DNA of 64,000 bases. Source: Rhea pennata. Its lineage: Eukaryota > Chordata > Aves > Rheiformes > Rheidae. Made by a program: the position numbers and the translations under genes. This document shows positions 27,164-39,640 of the stretch, piece by piece. Where the stretch lies: contig NC_084673.1 of the NCBI RefSeq assembly GCF_028389875.1, positions 11,755,501 to 11,819,500 of the forward strand. The letters run 5' to 3'. The notes beneath the pieces were generated by a model. It was not told the origin of the DNA and made no database searches. It saw nothing but the letters and a program-made list of their open reading frames with translations. Each line of letters starts with the position of its first letter. Positions within the stretch are counted from its first letter, which is position 1.

Positions 27164-30100
27164 CTTTCTTTTTTTATTGACAAGAAAGAAAAGACTGCTT
27201 AACATGTAGGTTTGAGAACACCTTTTTGTTAACCAATGTTCTTCAATCAAAAAAAAGTGAAGTAGACCTTGCTGAAGGATGACCATAGTATGTAATGGTT
27301 GCAGTTTGCAATGACAAAAAAATTTAAAATGTTGTTTTGGGTAAATGAAAAAACTGTGTAAGGGAAGGGTTTTCATTTTTAGTAGAATAACTTCTGACTT
27401 TCCAGAACAACTCTTGCTCACCAGCAAAGTCGTTTTGAGCAGGGGTCCAAGAATGGAAAACACATGTCCTGTTATAAACCCAGGTAATTTTTCTGAGTCA
27501 CTTGCTATATTAAACTTTTTAGTCCTGTTCATTGTAGATTCCCCCTCCCCAGTTCTTACTCAGGTAGGTGGACTAAAAATTGGGAATCTAGACAGAAAAA
27601 TTGGCTTTATAAGAATTGTCCTTGAACCTCTTTGGAAATCTGAAATTAAACTGAAGTACTTTTCATTATGTAACTGCAAATTGTTGAATCTTCTGTTTTC
27701 TGACCAAAATAACTGAAAAAACTTTGAAACGCTAACCAAATAATTTAAATTATCATCAATAAATTATTAATATACAGAAACAGTCAGTAAGTTTTGTAAC
27801 AAATTAGATTCATACTGTAAACTTGATAGCTACAGAACATGATTTTCTAATATTCTCCCTATGGCAATGGAATTACATATGTTTACAGTACTCTTTAAAG
27901 TTTTATGAATGTAGTTATAGTTTTTATTTGTTGAAGTCTGAATACTAAAGTTCTGTTCACTAAGTTTTAAGTATCAGTTACGTATTTTTCCATAAACTTC
28001 TCTGCAGTTTTATCAAGACAATGTCATAAAGCCACAGCTGTCATTGTTTCCCAGAAGGTTTTTGAGTGTTTCAAACTGAACTTTGCAAAATCTTCTAAAT
28101 GTGACCTGTTTTAGAAGTAGCTCCATCTGACCTTTTTTTTTTTTTTTTTTTTTTTTTTGAAAGAAACATAATACAGTTGTCATTTCTGAACTGTGAGCTT
28201 AATTGCAGGCAATGGCTGAAATGAATTTATTCTTTCCCAGCAGTGGAATTCTTTCCCATCACATGGAATCACCTTATTCATCTGAATAAACAGATGTGCA
28301 GACACATTCAGATAAACTTAGTAGGGCATTTAGGTGCAGGCCCATATTATTAATGCTTTATAACTTCTAATCTGAATATTCATCCACAAGCATTTTTGAA
28401 ATAGATACTCTTGGAATCTTTTACTAAGCCTGATCTTTCAGTAGTAATTTACTATGGTTAATCTTTATTCATGGAGCACAGTAAGTAATCCCGTTAATTT
28501 CAGTGGGACTATTTAGAGTCGGGTTCTATCTGAACGAAAGAATCCTAATAATAATAAATAAATAAAAAAAAAAAGAGGTGCAAGGTGTAGCTGAGAAATT
28601 TCAGTGTATTGTTGAAGAAGAAAAAAAAGAAAAAAAACAACTTTAATAGTGGTCTAATGATCACAAATGATTTTATTTCACTTGTTTTATTCCTCCCTAA
28701 TCACTTATGCAGTTTTTTCTTTTTATGATTTACAATGAGCTTTGTTCTCAATTTTTTCGTCTGTTTCTGCGTTGTTCTTGGACATGGGGAGCTTTTAACA
28801 ATATTGTTAAATGCCAGCTACACAAAGGATAGTAGTAATTTTGAAAGCTGCATTAAAAAAAATTTTTTTTTACAGTTCTGATTACTGCACAATTCAGTTA
28901 ATTCGTAGGCCACAAAAGATCTTCTCATGTATTCTACAGAATAATCCTACAGAAAGCAAACTGTTGTGGCTGTGTTACGAGGCTGGGCATTAGAACTGAA
29001 AATAGAATCTGAAGAGATAGAAAAGGCACTTAGTTGTCACATGATGTAAGTGGTAGGTTCCTCATCCCTTGATACCTTAACTGAAATGTCACATTCTGGC
29101 TGGCAGACACATCCTTAGATGTTTATTCAGGGAGGGAGCAGTACTTTACATTTTTGTTGAAATAACTGCCTATCTAAAATTACTTACGGTTTGTGAGCAA
29201 AGATCACAGTACTATCCCTCAAATACAAACTAGAGTTCAATTGCAATTCTGCACCATCTCCTAAAAAAAAAATCGTTTATAAATGGTTTTCTATACTGAG
29301 TTAAGAAGGCTTTCTATTTTTTTTCTCAAGATAGGAAATCTGTGCCAGTGACAATGAAACATCTTGTTTTCTGTGAGCTTTCCTGAAATTAAAAAAAAAT
29401 AGTGCTGTGATTTGCCATTATTTGGATCCTGTTTTCCTGCTGTTTCCACTCCTGATGTCTATTTCTGTGACAAAAGGCTGGATACTCTTAATAAGAGTTC
29501 TTGATTTCATTGTCAGTTAAGTTTTTGCAAAAAGTTTCTCTTTTTACAAGAGAATTGTCATTGTTGATAACTATCCATTCTTTGTTCTGTCTTGCTTTTA
29601 TTTCACATACCAAAAAATTGAATTCATTCATTTTCAATGAACTACCATGAGATTTAAACAATTACATAAGATTCTCTTTGCTCAAGGAAGCTGGAATCCT
29701 CTATGAATCACAGCTTGAGCATGTTCTTTAGTCCTTTTCTCATGGCAGAGCTACAAGACAAAACATGTAGTAAAGTAGTCATCTTTGCATACCCTGAAAT
29801 ATTTGACAATATTACAGAATATTCAGGAAGAAAGAGTATAAATTCTATATAACAGCATGCTGTTTCAGGTAATAGTATACAGTCATTATGTGTTTTTTTC
29901 TTAATTTTAGAACATATTTCCTGTCATAGGTAAAACAAAAAAAATGATGATTCATTACTGTTGCTGGCTATTTAAAATGTTGTAGACAACAACAGTTTTG
30001 CAGTACAGTGCTGAAAAGCAGCACACTTGCTTATAAATTCTGTATCATAACAGTAGTTAACAACCGTAAAGTTGTGAAAATACGTATCTAAACATTGCAC

Positions 30101-33100
30101 TTCAGACAAGCACCACGCACATAGCTCATGGCTTTGTAATTTAAGGCTTTTTTGGTGTTTGTTGCCCTAACAGATAACTAAATGTGCTAGTCAGGTTTGA
30201 AGGTTACATCCAAGTCCATGCAACTTGTGTCGGTTCAACTGGACTTTAGGACAATGAGATCATTTGGTCTTGTTGCCATCCATATTTCTTTAAAACTTCG
30301 TCACAGTAACTGTACCAACGTTCACTAAATTCTAATAAGGGTCACCAGGATACTAATTTCCAGATAAAAATCTGAAAGTTCTCTAGATGATGGAAGGTGA
30401 TAGTGATGGCTGTCTTGGTATTGGATATACTTAGGGTTTTGGTTGTTTCTTCTGTTCACAGGGGATTAAAAAAAAAAAAAACACACACCAAATGTTAATT
30501 CATCATTTGCATAGACTTTCCATGACAGATAAGGTTAATACTGTGCTGTATTACCATGAAAGAAATAAGGTTTGTTGCTATTTCACTGTTTTAGATTAGT
30601 AATTTGAATAACTGCTACAGCAGAAGTGACATGTATTGATATTTTAATCATATTTCTGCTAAGACTCTGATTTGCTTTGTCCATGAAGGATGACTTCTCA
30701 GGTGCTGTTTATTCCTAGTGCATCTGTTGGAACATGAATGATTATATATACCTTTATGAAGAAACCTGAGTCGAAAAAGGTAGTTCAGAACAGACACTTT
30801 AAAAGAGAAACAGGCTGTTCCCTCTTCTTTGGGAGCAATGAAACTTTTTGATGTTAGCAAGCTTGCAGATACTTGAGAAAGCTGTTTCCTATGCCTCTTT
30901 TCATTTCCCTGCAGATGATAATTGTGTCAAGCCCGTAGGTCTAACAGAATGAGTAATAGTAAATATTCTAATAGGCAAATTTTTGGCAGATCTGATTTTT
31001 AGAAGTACATGAAGAACAGATGTGCTGTACAAGTGTCAATTTTCTTGAGTACTTGGTTCTCAGAGCAGCACTGCACTTTAATCTTTCCAAGCATATGTTT
31101 TCCACTAAGGCAATAAATTCTCAAAGTGACAAGCAGATCATGGACTTGCAGTCCTCTGAGTAAAAAAAGAATATATTAGCTTATATTTTTATCATCTTAA
31201 TTTGGGAAGCAGCTCATCAAGTCTATTCACCAAGTGGAGACTGTGATATATACTGTTGTGGTTATACAGTTGGAATGAATGACAGAACAAGTCAACAGTG
31301 TCATGAACATCTTTGTTGTGAAAATCACTGCTTAAAAATGATCAACTATCTAATTTTTGATCTGTGTTGCACTACTGTATTAATAACATTAAAAAGAAAA
31401 AAATTGGACAGCACTAACTTTTCTGTAAGTACTAGTCATAGCTGACTTGATCTCAGGATACTGATAAAGTAAGGAAACAAAATAACATACAAAAATGGAA
31501 TATTAAGCAGAATACCTGAAGCATGAAGAATTAATACCTTGTAATGTTACAACCAAAAGTTTAATTTGCTACCTCTAGTACTACTGCCCAGATCCTTTAG
31601 GTCAGCCAGTGAAGCATGAGGCTGCTTTACATGTTATAGGGATTGGCAGCTCTCCAATATTCACCTTTCATTTCATGACTGCTTTTTCTGCCCAAATGTT
31701 AGTAACGGCTAATAAGTTGATCAGTTGTGGGTTGCCTGATCAAAACAGACGATGGTTTGTGAGAAAACTCTGGCTATTTTTTTTTTTTTTTAGGGGTGGA
31801 GGGGTGGGGAAGTTGTGTCATGGTTTTTGACTTGTCTACCCAATTCATATTTGAATACATTAGTCAAATGTTAAATCTTAAGTTAGGAGGGAAAAAAAAG
31901 TCATATTGTAAAATTGGTTCTTTCTGTGGCAGAATAGGGTTTTAATCTAAGAAGTATTTTTCTCTGTAAGCCAGTGGCTGGCATTTTGCTCAGAACACAC
32001 CAGACACAAAAGGAGAAGAAACTTTGGCATGTGGTGGTGGTTGTTTTACATAAATAAGCCATCATCTTCAAGAAAGAGATTCTTAAGAATTTTCCTGTAA
32101 AGAAAATGGTTTGAGGTCATTGGTTTGGCTATAATGAGCATTATATTGTATTACCGAACTAAGTAAATAATCCTTTTCAAATTCTGTATTAAACTGTACA
32201 CACACACACTACCTCTGAAACATAACATCACCTTTAAAACTACGCAAAAATGTGAACTTTAAGATTTTTTAACTTTTTAATAGGCAATAAATTATTTCCA
32301 ATACACATTCTTCAATTTTGTGCTTTTTTTTTTTAGTTAAGATTGTGATAAATTCAGTTTGTTTTTTTATTTTAGTACTATTTTATGTATTTGTCTTAAA
32401 AACACAAACCATTGACATGGAAATAATAAAGATGTGATATTGGGAAGAAAAAAGTAATATGTTAAGGGAAATAAATATTACTAGGCTCAACGATGAAGTG
32501 GTAGGCTAGCTGTCCTATTTTGGTTCAACTATTGCCATAATAGATATGAGAAATACTCTGGTACTAAAGGATTGTCATAACATTTCTCAGTATAACTCAT
32601 TAATTTCTATGAGAGAGGACAGTTAAATAATGAGTCTCAGCAAGGTAGCAAGAAGGGATAGGATTTCACATTTTCAAAGAATTAGTGTTTCATAAATTTG
32701 TCCTCGCATTTTTGTTTCAGCTTTTGTTTTTGTGTAATATATGTAGAGACTTTATAGGAATGGTCTTGATTTGCTTATAAGCAAGCACTGAGTTAAAATG
32801 AATCAATAGCAAACTAAGGTTTAAATGAAAATGTAAACCCTGTTTTGTAGTAAATTTCATGTCAAAGAGGAAAATCCCTATAATTTTCTGCCATTACATC
32901 TATTGCTATAAAATGTGTGTGTTGGGAGGATTTGTAGACTGTACAGATCTGTTCAAACGGATAGGGAAGGGACCTAGGTATAAACAGGCATTTCAGTTGA
33001 GAACGAATGAAGATTTGGGAGTGGAGGGAGTATCCAAAGATGTGAAAGTAAAATGAAAAATTTCTTCACCTTAGAAGACAGCAACTTCCATTTTATTTTC

Positions 33101-34450
33101 AGATTTTGTGAAGTAAAGTTTATAAAGTCATGGCAAATCCACTGAACTGTGTTGGGGTTAAATTGTACTCTCTAATAGAAATCATATAACTTCTATGGTT
33201 ATTTCTAAGAATTACTGAGAATGTATGAACATCCATATGTATATTTATGTGCACAGATAAACTAAACTTGATCTTCATCTTAGCATCTACAAAAGTATTT
33301 TCACTTAATGTAATTCCTCTAAAATATGATTTTCTCTTATTTTTATAAGTCTTACAATTTGATTATGTAGTTTTGAAATTAAATACATCAATATAAATAT
33401 TGATTATAGAATAACTGCAAAACTGTTGAGCTTTAGACTTGAAAATACATCAAAATGCCCATAATGTATTTCTAAGTAATGTTTGCATATAAACTGCTGT
33501 ATTTATGAAGAGATAATGAATCTTCAGCCTTGATTTTAGTTATACTGAGGGTTTCAGTTTGATTTAAAAAATCATTTTTTTGGAAGTTTAAACATTATTG
33601 TATAAATTGGATGTTTTCATTAACCTACAAAACATGAGATAATCTGTCTTAAAAGTAGTATGATTTCTTGCTGGGCCAACTTGGTAAGCTTTGTAAACAG
33701 AGTGTATTACTGAATTTCTCTGTGAAAGTCAATATTTATATTGCATTTCTATTATTTGTATCAATATGTGTAGCAAGGAAACTACTATAAATCTTGAACT
33801 CTTGAAGTACCTCCAGTGTAGTCCAGGACATACAGTCTTGGCTGATTTGAAAGATGGATGCCTAGTGAAATATTCCATACATTTGTATTGATTTATGTCT
33901 GTATATATAAGGATATTTATAACGTATTAACGGAGTCATCATGAGCAATGCTTATTTCCTTCTTTAGAAGCCTGCCCAGCTATTTTTATATGAAATGTTG
34001 GTCTTTGCCTTAATTTTTTGTGAAAATTTGTGCCATAGATCTTTTAAATTATCCACAGTTAGTTTACAAAATTTGCTTTGACTTGCCCTTAGTTAATTAT
34101 TTTTCCCTAAAATTATTGTAAACTGTTTCCTCCTCTACATGTGTGTCAGGGTGGTTTTGTCTTAGGGTTTTTTTATTATTATTTTAAAGTTTTGGAAGAA
34201 TTCTTCATGTGCATGCTTCGGTGGGTCAAGATTTTTCTCTGTAGCTTATTGTTTATGGTTTGGCAAAACCTTCATTAAAAAACCTGAGGTAATGCTTGTA
34301 CAAATGTATCTAGAATGGCCCAAATGGTCAGAGTAAAGGGCTATTTAGTATTGGTAAATTTGTCTACTAGACTTTCAGAATATTTTTCTACGTCTTGTCA
34401 AGCTTGGGACTATGGAGAAATGAAATAAAGGTTAACTAACTCCTTTTTCT
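27164..34450 (+). other. HDX: Probable HDX 3' UTR and downstream AT-rich DNA
   Basis: Beginning immediately after the HDX stop codon, this stretch is uniformly AT-rich and CpG-poor. It contains no recognised transposon and no coding resemblance. Several AATAAA hexamers occur, for example at 27758-27763, 28285-28290 and 34424-34429. A long 3' UTR with alternative poly(A) sites is plausible for HDX, but the real end cannot be fixed from sequence alone. A T26 tract is at 28133-28158. Confidence 0.4.
28133..28158. repeat. Poly(T) homopolymer, 26 bases
   Basis: Uninterrupted T run downstream of the HDX stop codon. If the HDX 3' UTR extends this far it would be a long U tract in the message. No element was recognised beside it. 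Confidence 0.85.
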
Positions 34451-36744
34451 ATATGTAGTTCTCAGTTTCTGTATTTATTAAGTCTTGTAAAAATTAATGT
34501 ACATAAAACCAGAGCCTGTATTCCTGGAATCCCATTTAGTCGTTAAGATTGGTAGAAATTTTGTAGGCTTAGGTCTGTGTTTTGAAGATGAAGAGGGATG
34601 TGTTAGAAACCGTTATTTTAAGATATAGCCATTAAATCATTCTGCATTTTTGTGATAGAAGAGGCTTCCATTTACAAATCTCCATTGTGTAGGGAACTGC
34701 TGGAATCAGAATTATATAATTTTTTTTTCTAAATAATAGAATTCTGGCACAGGTGTTGTGGCAGTGAAGAAGAGAAGAGCACGTTATTTCCGTTGTTACA
34801 AGTATGCAGGAGCTAAGTTAATGTCAGGGCTAGGTTTCAGAATAGGTGTGTTGACTATCTTCACTTTTCATTATATAACTAGTCAATACGAATTTCTGTC
34901 AAAAATAAAATTATTTGCCAATTACTTAATATTTAAAAGCAGGTAATAATATTATGGTAGTAACAAAACTTAAAATGGTGGGGGACTGCTGGCAATCAAA
35001 AGCTGCTTCATGCTTGACTGTAGTTGTAACCACTGTTCTGAAAAGTAATAAAGCCATGCCTGTCTTTGGTAGGGTGGAAGGTAAATGCTGTAGGAGATCT
35101 ACTGATTCTTGTGAGGAGTTAAGAGTATTTTAGGTTAGTTCACTTTTAGTTTATGGAGAGGCTTTTCAGAATTATGTACAGAACTTGCATCGTGTCCCTA
35201 AGACACTTTGATTTTTTTTTCCCTTTCTAAAAATGAATTTAGGAATAATCAAAGCCATTAATATACAACACTAACAGCTCAGACTAACACTTAGGTAGTT
35301 TTAAGATAAATGTCAGCTCTCTAAGCCTATTTCTCAGCACTTAATAGCTTGAAAATGCTCAAGAGCTAAAGACCATTACCCATAGCTTCAGCTTGAATTC
35401 AAACTGACTGGTTTGACCAAGTGATGGAAGTCTGGCAGAAATAGTTAGTGCTAAGAATGACTTGCTTACTGACTGCGCAAATGTAATCAATACTGCAGCT
35501 CGTTTTAAGTGCTGGCAGTGTGGAAACGCGCTGTCCGAACAAGGAGTGAGGAGAAGAGTTGTAACAGGATTTCAAGGCCAGGACTGGTGAGAGAAAAATA
35601 CTTTCAAAAAATACGGTGTGAAGCATGTCTGGTCAAACCAGAGAAGACAGGTGGAACTTGTGGGATGGATTCCTGATGGCCTATTTGAGACAAGGACTAT
35701 ATTCCATAAGCAGGGTGTAGCCTACTCACTGTTTTATTCATGGTGGTTTTGTTCACTGGGACACACCAATAGCGAGGCACCCAGGATTCTTTTGGATTAG
35801 TTTTGGTTAGTTGCACTGAATTTGGTATCATCATTTGTCAAGTGTGAGAATTTATTAGAGCTAAGGAATTTTACACGTGACAGATGCTAGACGACACTAA
35901 CCAGTTAACACCAGACCGTCTACAAGTATAACAAAGTTGAAAAGTATACTAAAGAACTAAAATTAGAATACACACATCAGAGCTCTATGGTTAAGCCATA
36001 GATGCACAGTGCAATGACCATTCTCACCCTTTCCTTGTCCTTACAGGGACACCATCGCTCTGGTGTAGTTTCCACCAGATTGTTGTCGCCATGCTCAAGC
36101 TGTGCTGGGATGACTCAGGTTCTCCCTGGCAATTGCCCTCAAGGGCATCCCCACTGATGGGTGGGTTGTCCGGTCTACAGGCCAACTGATGGTGAGTCTG
36201 AGTCCACACAGAGGTATGTGGCTTTCTTTTGTCCTTCCTGGGCTTAGTTCACTATCCATTCAAACAATGCCAGACTCTGGTTACAGAACAGCCTCAGCCA
36301 GTAATGGATACCAACCAGATGGTCAACAGATAGCAGTATGCTTGTTCAACAGATAACCCAGAGCAAAGTTCCGCACTACCTAGATGCTTACAGTGCAAGT
36401 CTGCAGTGTCACTTGCTGTCTACATTTGCTCAGCACTCAGGGGTTACTGGAGTGCTACAGCAACTCCAAAGTGTGGTGACTGCAGCCATGGTGCACCTGG
36501 GGTTTCTTAACTCTCGGGGAGCACTGCAGAGCAAACCCTTCTCCTGTAGGCTGCACCATCCTGAGTCCCACACTTACCTTTGTGGTGCTAATCACTCCAC
36601 CCACCTTGATGCTGTCAGACCCGTTTTTATTTTCAGAAGCTAGTAATTTCTGCTTGGTGTGCAGTGGCAGCTGCTTGGTCAGCACGTTGTATTGAGGAAT
36701 GCCCACTGCTGTCAACATGCTGAAAGCAAAGCATGCTTATTTAT
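34451..36744. other. Intergenic, partly of unknown repeat origin
   Basis: No gene was found. From about 35900 to 36740 the base composition rises towards balanced and the sequence lacks the AT-rich look of its left neighbour. It lies directly 3' (in minus-strand sense) of the envelope relic, so it may be remains of the same provirus, including a long terminal repeat. I could not identify LTR ends, a primer-binding site or a polypurine tract, so this is only a suggestion. Confidence 0.35.
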
Positions 36745-37250
36745 AGTAACATGTAAACAACTGTTAAAATTAAGAATCCTAATCCTAGCAGCAAAAAGAT
36801 TTATTTAGTCCATTGATGAAAATTTGGTATCCAGGATGTCTGCCAGTTCCATGCATTGAGAAATCCTGAGACAACATCTGGGAAGATAAGAGGTTGGTCC
36901 TCCCCAAAGGGCATGCAAAACTTTAGTGAGGTCGGCTATATGGTATACATCAGTAGTAATTTGTTGGAAATGATTAACATAAAAGCAGCAACTTTCATTA
37001 AATAAAGCACACACTCCTCCTTGAGAGGCTAGCAAATAATCAAATGTGAAATGATTTTGTATAGCAATTTTGCCAATATTATGGACATGTTGATTTTAAA
37101 AGTGTTAAGGCATCGGCAGTTCTGTTTTCTATCACTTCCAAGGTTACAGAGATTCACTATTGCTTTTTCTAGATCAGCTGCTCCTCGTCAGGATTGGCAA
37201 CTGCTACGTGGCTGGTATAGCAGCATATGGGACCACAACCCATATGCTAT
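36745..37250 (-). pseudogene. Endogenous retrovirus envelope (transmembrane subunit) relic
   Basis: Read on the minus strand, this shows the order of a gamma-type retroviral Env TM subunit. First comes a degraded hydrophobic stretch near 37200-37250. Next is a helical segment with ENRTADALTLL at about 37105-37135. Then, at about 36980-37040, comes the immunosuppressive/loop region ending in the CX6CC disulfide motif (residues CALFNESCC). Finally, at about 36747-36803, there is a hydrophobic membrane anchor. The pieces are in different frames and broken by stop codons and at least two frameshifts, so no functional protein can be made. Only TM is recognisable. Surface subunit, gag and pol were not found. 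The lineage is uncertain. Confidence 0.8.
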
Positions 37251-37489
37251 TTCCAGTTGGAGTACAAGGATAATACTAATATAGTTGATAGCAGGGATCA
37301 TGGGAACCTGAAAATGAATTTTGGAACGGGGGTTTTGCTGCCATGCTGACCATGGTGTCAGCTCGAGAAGCAAGGGGAGGGTCACCACTGCCTCCATTCC
37401 TTTGCAGAAAGGAAAACATTCGCCTGCCACGGGGTAAAGAGGAGGCGTTCCCATCCAAACGCTCCCTGACGCGGGCTGGTTTTTTACTG

Positions 37490-37965
37490 CGGTGGTTGTT
37501 TTACTGCGGGGAAACGCGCGGAGCCAAACAGTCTGCTAGCCGGGCTCCGCGCGTCCGCCCCGGTTTGGGTCGGGCCCTGCGGAGGCTCGTCTGCACGGCC
37601 CGCCCGGCTCCGAGAGAGACCTGCTCCCCACCGAGGGGCGCGCAGGAGAAGCGCACGCTAGAGCGAGCAGCGGGGGGCTCCGAGACCACCCTGGCCCAGG
37701 GCGGCCCCGAAGGCGCCCGCAGGCCGCGCGCGCGCTCGGCCGCCTGTTGTGAGCAGCTCACGACACCTCCAGGAGGTCTGCGCGCCCGCCAGCGATGTCA
37801 CAGCGCCGCGAGGGCGGCCAAGGCCCCCGTTGCCGGGCGGCCTCATTTGTGCACACAGCTTCGGGAGCACCAGCAGACATGGCTGGCTGCTCTGCCTTCG
37901 TGTGCCTTCTCCTGTGTGCTCTTGCACACGGGTTCCCCATACCTGAAGGAAGAGAGGCTTCAGCA
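37490..37965 (+). promoter_or_regulatory. CpG island, probable promoter of the unknown membrane-protein gene
   Basis: GC content and CpG density rise abruptly at about 37490 and stay high through the first coding exon at 37879. The position just upstream of a signal-peptide-encoding exon makes it the likely promoter and 5' UTR. No clear TATA box was seen. A long open frame across it is a by-product of GC richness. The envelope relic ends about 240 bases upstream. Confidence 0.6.
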
Positions 37966-39266
37966 TCGCCTGAAGGTACCTACGCCAATGTAACACCTCC
38001 TCTCCAAGACTAAAATTTTCTAGGGGTGAATTTCCAGGGGGAAGGCAGCTTCCACTGGCTCCTGCTTCCCTTCATCCCGGTACAGGAAGGAGGGGGCAGG
38101 AGAGGAGGAGCGACTCCACCAAGAAAAACAGAGGGTGGAAGGGAAGAACGGGCATGCTTTCTCAACGCACAGCACTGAACTCGTACACCACACAGCACCC
38201 CGCACGTGCTGGGACACCGCGTCCCCACAGCCGTGATACGTGTGATGCTGTGCTTGGCTCTTCATGCTTCAGCCTTCCTCCTCCTCCTCCCTTTGATCTA
38301 CTGCAGCATGCACCTTTAATATAAACTCTCTCTGTTCCTTTTTCTGCAGCAATCTTTCTGAATGGTTTTGAAGACGACGACCCTGGCATTCTGAGTCGTG
38401 GTCCACTCATCATTATAACAAACACCTTGATGCTCATTGCTGTTGTGGTCGTCTTCAGATTCTGCATTTGGATTTGCTTCCAACTCAAAGACAGCAAAGA
38501 AATGTAATGTTTAAAATTCACATCCCTTACAAAGGGATAAGTTAGAAAGCAGCTCCCAGTGTGGGCAGGTCCCCAGCACCTCCCTAAAGTTAACACATTA
38601 TGATTCTGCCTTTCAAAACGACAAGTAAAACCTCTCTGTACAATTCCTAGGTCTCCAGAGGATGATGCCGAGACACTTGCTCGCCAGAACCTTTGCCATT
38701 GCGGAGGGGTGAGTCCTGTCCTGCCTCCAGGACTAAAAGCTCCATCCAAGCAAGTCCCTTCAAACCTCCCCCTCTTCAAACTCGCACCAGCAGAAAGCTC
38801 ATCCGCTGGTGTGTGATTCCCAGCTCCACAGGACTGTGCAGTGTTCCTGCTCCAGGTGCGCTTCTCCAAGCGCAGCGAGCATAGAGATCGGGAGCATCGG
38901 GGATGACAAGGATGAAAACCTCTACAGCAGCGTTATTCTTTCATCCCTGCCTCCTCCACTGCCCACAGATGAGTTCAGCAGAAGCTCTTCTGTTGACAGG
39001 TAACCACCACCACAAAGGCAGAAGACACTTTGTCAGGCTATACTGCACCCCTTTCAAGGGCAGCGTAGCTTTGGGGGCTTCTTTGGGGGCTTAGAGACAT
39101 ATTCTCCTGCTCCCTTTCCTCTGGGGCTGGCCAATAGGCCCTTCGGAAAGCTACTGCACATCACCACTGCTTCCATTTCAGTGCCGCAATGCAGGAGGAG
39201 AACACTGCAAACGCAGGTGCACCTGGCATGGACGGAGCTGGAGCAGAGATCAGCGACGAGGCCTGA
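37879..39266 (+). CDS. Unrecognised small single-pass membrane protein (five coding exons)
   Basis: Proposed coding exons are 37879-37975, 38350-38503, 38651-38708, 38842-38999 (or 38824-38999) and 39182-39266. All use GT-AG introns and compatible phases, giving 183 (or 189) residues. Residues 1-18 are a classic signal peptide (MAGCSAFVCLLLCALAHG). A short acidic ectodomain follows (FEDDD), then a transmembrane helix at about 52-76 (LIIITNTLMLIAVVVVF, then Arg and FCIW). The cytoplasmic tail has an acidic patch and a cysteine cluster (LCHCGG, then CSCSRC), possibly palmitoylated. After that come an acidic/tyrosine segment DENLYSSVIL with a YxxPhi-type YSSV motif, a proline-rich LPPPLP, a serine run and an acidic end. 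The donor after exon 2 is GTAATG and non-splicing there would stop at once (ATG TAA). I recognise no family. It could be a small receptor or adaptor. ATG chosen because it begins the signal peptide. An alternative C-terminus is described under findings. Confidence 0.6.
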
Positions 39267-39634
39267 GCGGGCGGCCGGCCGGGCTGGGCACCCCGACGCT
39301 GGGTGAGACGGGGGCGCGTGGTGGGAAATGGGCATCGGGGCTGCTGAGGTACAAGAGTGACACTGACGCTCCAAAGCACGTCAGCCAGAGCCCAGCAGAG
39401 CCCCGGCCCGTTTGCCCACAGACCCACCTACTCCCACGCCCGCGACTCCGCTGCCCGACACCAAGAGTCTGCTGCCACTGCCCAGCCCCAGCGCCTGCTC
39501 CCGCGCGCGCCCGCGCAGCCCCGACACCAGGGCATGGACCGTGCCGTCCCTCCGCCCGCCTGCCACGCTGCCCTGCACCGTCCTGGCCGGCGCCATCGCC
39601 ACCCTCGGCCGCCTGCACCAGGAGGCAACTGGGC

Positions 39635-39640
39635 AATAAA
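39635..39640 (+). terminator. Poly(A) signal AATAAA for the unknown gene
   Basis: Canonical hexamer 369 bases after the proposed TGA, followed within about 40 bases by a GT-containing stretch. A TAA that closes a second open frame overlaps the hexamer. Another AATAAA lies at 39858-39863 and may serve as an alternative. Confidence 0.55.

Noticed and set aside
36024-36718. Minus-strand open frames downstream of the envelope relic
   Set aside because: I could not match them to gag, pol or an LTR, so they are not called as viral genes.
37343-37993. 216-residue open frame across the promoter island of the unknown gene
   Set aside because: GC-driven open frame with no family resemblance. The signal-peptide frame starting at 37879 joins cleanly to downstream exons, whereas this one does not.
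38162-38869. 235-residue minus-strand open frame
   Set aside because: It is antisense to exons 2-4 of the plus-strand gene and crosses their introns. No domain was seen.
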